A stretch of 16,998 bases of DNA from Oscillospiraceae bacterium (lineage in GTDB: Bacteria > Bacillota > Clostridia > Oscillospirales > Ruminococcaceae). The stretch lies in assembly GCA_029240015.1 (NCBI GenBank), contig JARBTU010000005.1, forward strand, positions 1 to 16,998. The letters are read 5' to 3'. The position numbers and the translations under genes are program-made. Positions 15,401 through 16,998 of the stretch are shown one piece after another (the first letter of the stretch is position 1; every line of letters starts with the position of its first letter). The notes below the pieces were generated by a model that had not been told where the DNA came from, made no database searches, and saw only the letters and a program-made list of their open reading frames with translations.

Positions 15401-16998
15401 GGTTTGACTGATCTTAAGCTGGCGGACGTAACAGGTATGGCAATCGGAAGCAATCTTGAACGGACAAATACCTTTGAATCATCAAGCCCACTTGTAAATC
15501 AACTTTACAGCAACATTGTTTGGGGCCAGAAAGGGAATTATCTCTCCATTCCTACCGACTGCCCGCAACGTGATGAGCGCAGAGGTTGGACCGGTGACGC
15601 TCAGGTATTTGTCAGAACAGGATCATACAACATGGATTCAATGTCGTTTTATACTAAATTTATGACAGATATGAGAGATGCTCAGAGAGAAGACGGGGCG
15701 TATCCGAACGTCGCGCCAAACGAAGGGTTCACCGAAGCTGGGGTTCCTGCCTGGGGTATCGCTGGTGTCGTGGGTGTTTGGACAATGTATCATCAATACG
15801 GAGATACCCGTATTATTGAAGATAATTTTAAAGCAATGGATGCATGGATCAAATATAATGTAGGCGCAAGCAAAAATCTTCTGTATTCTGATACAAGTTA
15901 TGGTGACTGGCTGAATATAAACGAAGAAACAGACAAAGGACTCGTGGCAACTGCATTTTTCGCATACAGTACACAGCTTGTTGCAGAGATGGCACAAGTT
16001 ATGGCAGATTTGACAAATGATGCAGCCTATAAACAAGCTGCCGAGTATCACGCCAAACTCTTTAATGACATTAAAAACGCATACGCGAAGAAGTTTATTA
16101 CCAGTGATGCAAAGTGCGGCAACGATACGCAAGCCTCCTATGTATTATCACTTGCATTTGACCTCGTTCCATCAGGGTTGGAACAAAAAGCGGCGGATAG
16201 ACTTGCAGATAACATTATCAGAAAACATAACGGTCATCTTACTACCGGATTCGTCTCCGTGGGAAGGCTCGCGCCTATGCTAACTAAATACGGCTATAAT
16301 GACATTGCATATAAGCTTTTGACAAACAAGACCTATCCATCATGGGGATATTCTATAGAACGTGGTGCAACAACTATCTGGGAGCGCTGGAACTCCTGTA
16401 AGGATGACGGCACCATAGATGAAACGCTCGCTTCAATGAACTCGCTAAACCACTATTCTTTGGGTTCAATCGGTGAGTGGATGTTTACAGATTCCCTAGG
16501 GATAGACTGGGATGAGCAAACACCTGGATTTAAGAAATTTGTTCTTAAGCCATCCCCTACTTTGAATAGTTCCATTAACATGACGTACGCCAAAGGCACT
16601 TATGAATCTGTGAATGGTACGATTAAGAGCGACTGGTCTTACGACAGCAGCAACATGCTTGTTTATAAGGCTTCAGTTCCTGCTAATACTAAAGCTACGC
16701 TTTATCTTCCCGCTAAAGAAGGAAATATTATTTTTGAAAGCGGCAAATCGGCAGAGACCGCCCAAGGGGTAAAATATATCGGAAAGCAAAAAGATACCGT
16801 AGTTTATGAGCTCTCCTCAGGGGACTATGAATTTACACAAAAATCCACTGTCATTCCGGTAACAGGGGTTTTACTTGACAAAACAAAAATGACCATTAAT
16901 AATGTTAAGAAAACGGTTCAGCTAAAAGCAACGATAGCGCCTTCTAATGCAACAAACAAAAATGTGACATGGAGCTCTTCCAATAAATCTGTCGCAAC
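12401..16998 (+). CDS. Secreted multidomain GH78 alpha-L-rhamnosidase (3' end outside window)
   Basis: Extracellular enzyme removing terminal alpha-L-rhamnose; the frame is open from ATG 12401 to the window end (1,532 codons) with GAAGGAG before the start. A signal peptide (cleavage after SLAYA, about 33) is followed by the N-terminal beta domain of bacterial rhamnosidases (36-158, TPLLAWKL, YYWKVHVWD, WDSASWIS). About 167-710 hold three related modules, each with an (Y/F)(Y/K)MWQ motif (W203, W391, W570), then LRPH(V/I)W or LKPHE and a T(Y/F)ID strand; they look like LamG or DUF1080-type jelly rolls. The rhamnosidase frame then resumes: LPYLRKEF (720-727), NGxRVGEDYLAPGWTDY, VVDFGQNFAGLV (923-934), and the (alpha/alpha)6 barrel with DCPQRDERRGWTGDA (Asp1053, Glu1059 probable acid, Trp1063, Asp1066) and TIWERWNS (Glu1328 probable base). 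From about 1485 a Big_2 Ig-like domain begins and is cut by the edge. Confidence 0.92.
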   Translation, partial: MKNKMLKRCLSFFLSMSMLVPLGGSIGSSLAYAAGSLKVYGLTCEYNQNPEVVDRETPLLAWKLSSTDRGVVQAKYRITASTSLEKLVSGNYDAWDSGEVQSDKTTAIKYLGKKDSGADYYWKVHVWDNKGNTAQSEPAKFGMGLLTSEDWDSASWISNTRSVNTQAEYTVSMKFNLKSNADGRPTAASIIFGAQDASNYYMWQITSADGATIKDYLMLKPHERKNGNWKTYPVIKIPTDIIPDAKKYDNWYTLKIEYNNGKTTTYIDNHKIDERTLESAFGNGRLGFRACNQSSTNEVALYDDITVQENGKTIYEENFSNSSLDSFDTILGTGAALVQSGYVKLEATSSEFIMLQKQNTNAFTLESDFKIENQSIGFVFSHSDNSNFKMWQINIEKMESSQKICLRPHVWINGGASAEDIDISSFIPWSEKNSKHHLKIVVRDNYIATYIDGKLVHSDTKYESKPLGNVGFRMTRTTGDNPIYEKAEIDNYEIFDQMGTELYFNDFSGTQSPFSDGTIVDGKLKLVGSAEGIMLKIDDSKYTFQYDFQLAQSATGVIFGGVDDQNFYMWQVKEGIGANANKMWLRPHIWKGGSPTNLADIDITATIPWDKRLDPHHMKIEVDNGTITTFIDDKQVDTRSELPFSQLGLLGIRASKGEDGRVEKAYYDNFVLTGSNSKNIFSEDFSNSSAFKFTDGQVVSGRLFVDKEVLFWQESEKTSLPYLRKEFAAQNKTITRAKVFSSALGVYEMYINGNRVGEDYLAPGWTDYDKRVAYQGYDVTNLLQSGKSNIFGVRLAPGWYNGRIGITSGASHYGNDVAFIAKMLIEYSDGTSEVVVTDSTWKYTTDTPLKSSDILDGEAYDARLQIGDSPTAWSTTAVDDESWSNTYIKPTTRNLIANVDPPVQVTDELAAKKIWKLGNGNFVVDFGQNFAGLVKMTVKGKVGDKVTIRHAEVLGTDGKSIDTVNLRTAKATDTYIIGSVNAETFMPSFTFHGFRFIEISGLTDLKLADVTGMAIGSNLERTNTFESSSPLVNQLYSNIVWGQKGNYLSIPTDCPQRDERRGWTGDAQVFVRTGSYNMDSMSFYTKFMTDMRDAQREDGAYPNVAPNEGFTEAGVPAWGIAGVVGVWTMYHQYGDTRIIEDNFKAMDAWIKYNVGASKNLLYSDTSYGDWLNINEETDKGLVATAFFAYSTQLVAEMAQVMADLTNDAAYKQAAEYHAKLFNDIKNAYAKKFITSDAKCGNDTQASYVLSLAFDLVPSGLEQKAADRLADNIIRKHNGHLTTGFVSVGRLAPMLTKYGYNDIAYKLLTNKTYPSWGYSIERGATTIWERWNSCKDDGTIDETLASMNSLNHYSLGSIGEWMFTDSLGIDWDEQTPGFKKFVLKPSPTLNSSINMTYAKGTYESVNGTIKSDWSYDSSNMLVYKASVPANTKATLYLPAKEGNIIFESGKSAETAQGVKYIGKQKDTVVYELSSGDYEFTQKSTVIPVTGVLLDKTKMTINNVKKTVQLKATIAPSNATNKNVTWSSSNKSVA

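Noticed and set aside
15638..16132. Minus-strand open frame of 164 codons inside the rhamnosidase gene
   Set aside because: It overlaps the catalytic barrel coding sequence, is Cys/Ile/His-rich in the manner of antisense translations, and has no family resemblance.

Overview
The window looks like a carbohydrate-utilisation region from a Gram-positive, low-to-moderate-GC Firmicute, most likely a Clostridia gut or plant-fibre degrader. The reasons are strong AGGAGG-type ribosome sites, T-rich intrinsic terminators, a secreted surface protein ending in a sortase-like SPQTG signal, and a very large secreted rhamnosidase. No rRNA, tRNA, CRISPR array, IS element or phage gene was seen. The species cannot be named from the sequence.

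Left block (1-4742, + strand): one operon holding the C-terminal part of a MelA-like GH4 alpha-galactosidase (its start lies before the window), a TIM-barrel sugar isomerase/epimerase, a 5'-truncated remnant of a second isomerase of the same superfamily, and two tandem paralogous Gfo/Idh/MocA NAD(P)-dependent oxidoreductases. GH4 enzymes work by transient oxidation of the sugar at C3, and Gfo/Idh enzymes paired with TIM-barrel isomerases are known to make and rearrange 3-keto sugars. My best reading is therefore an intracellular pathway built around sugar C3 redox chemistry. Three consecutive hairpins (4761-4890) close the operon.

Middle block (4930-9384): a surface SGNH-hydrolase protein on the minus strand (signal peptide, beta-helix-like repeats with an 85-86 residue super-period, SGNH esterase domain, Ser/Asp linker, SPQTG anchor). 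It is divergent from a LysR regulator, which is followed on the + strand by a cupin and a DUF1697 protein and ends at a strong bidirectional terminator (9347-9384). The divergent intergenic region has a good promoter in each direction, each overlapped by a dyad.

Right block (9431-16998): a minus-strand two-gene operon encodes an enoate-reductase-like flavin/Fe-S oxidoreductase and a PadR regulator, joined stop-to-start (TAAATG). Its consensus promoter overlaps two inverted repeats. After a 489-base divergent non-coding region, a secreted GH78 alpha-L-rhamnosidase of more than 1,532 residues runs off the right edge. It carries three related inserted modules of about 180 residues and the start of a bacterial Ig-like (Big_2) domain. 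Its promoter region has two 16-bp direct repeats exactly 22 bp apart, the downstream one overlapping the -35 box, an arrangement typical of AraC-type activation.

Taken together, the secreted rhamnosidase and surface esterase would trim an acetylated, rhamnose-containing plant or microbial glycan outside the cell. The left operon would process a galactoside or other unusual glycoside inside. No transporter or kinase gene is in the window, so the link between the blocks is inference.
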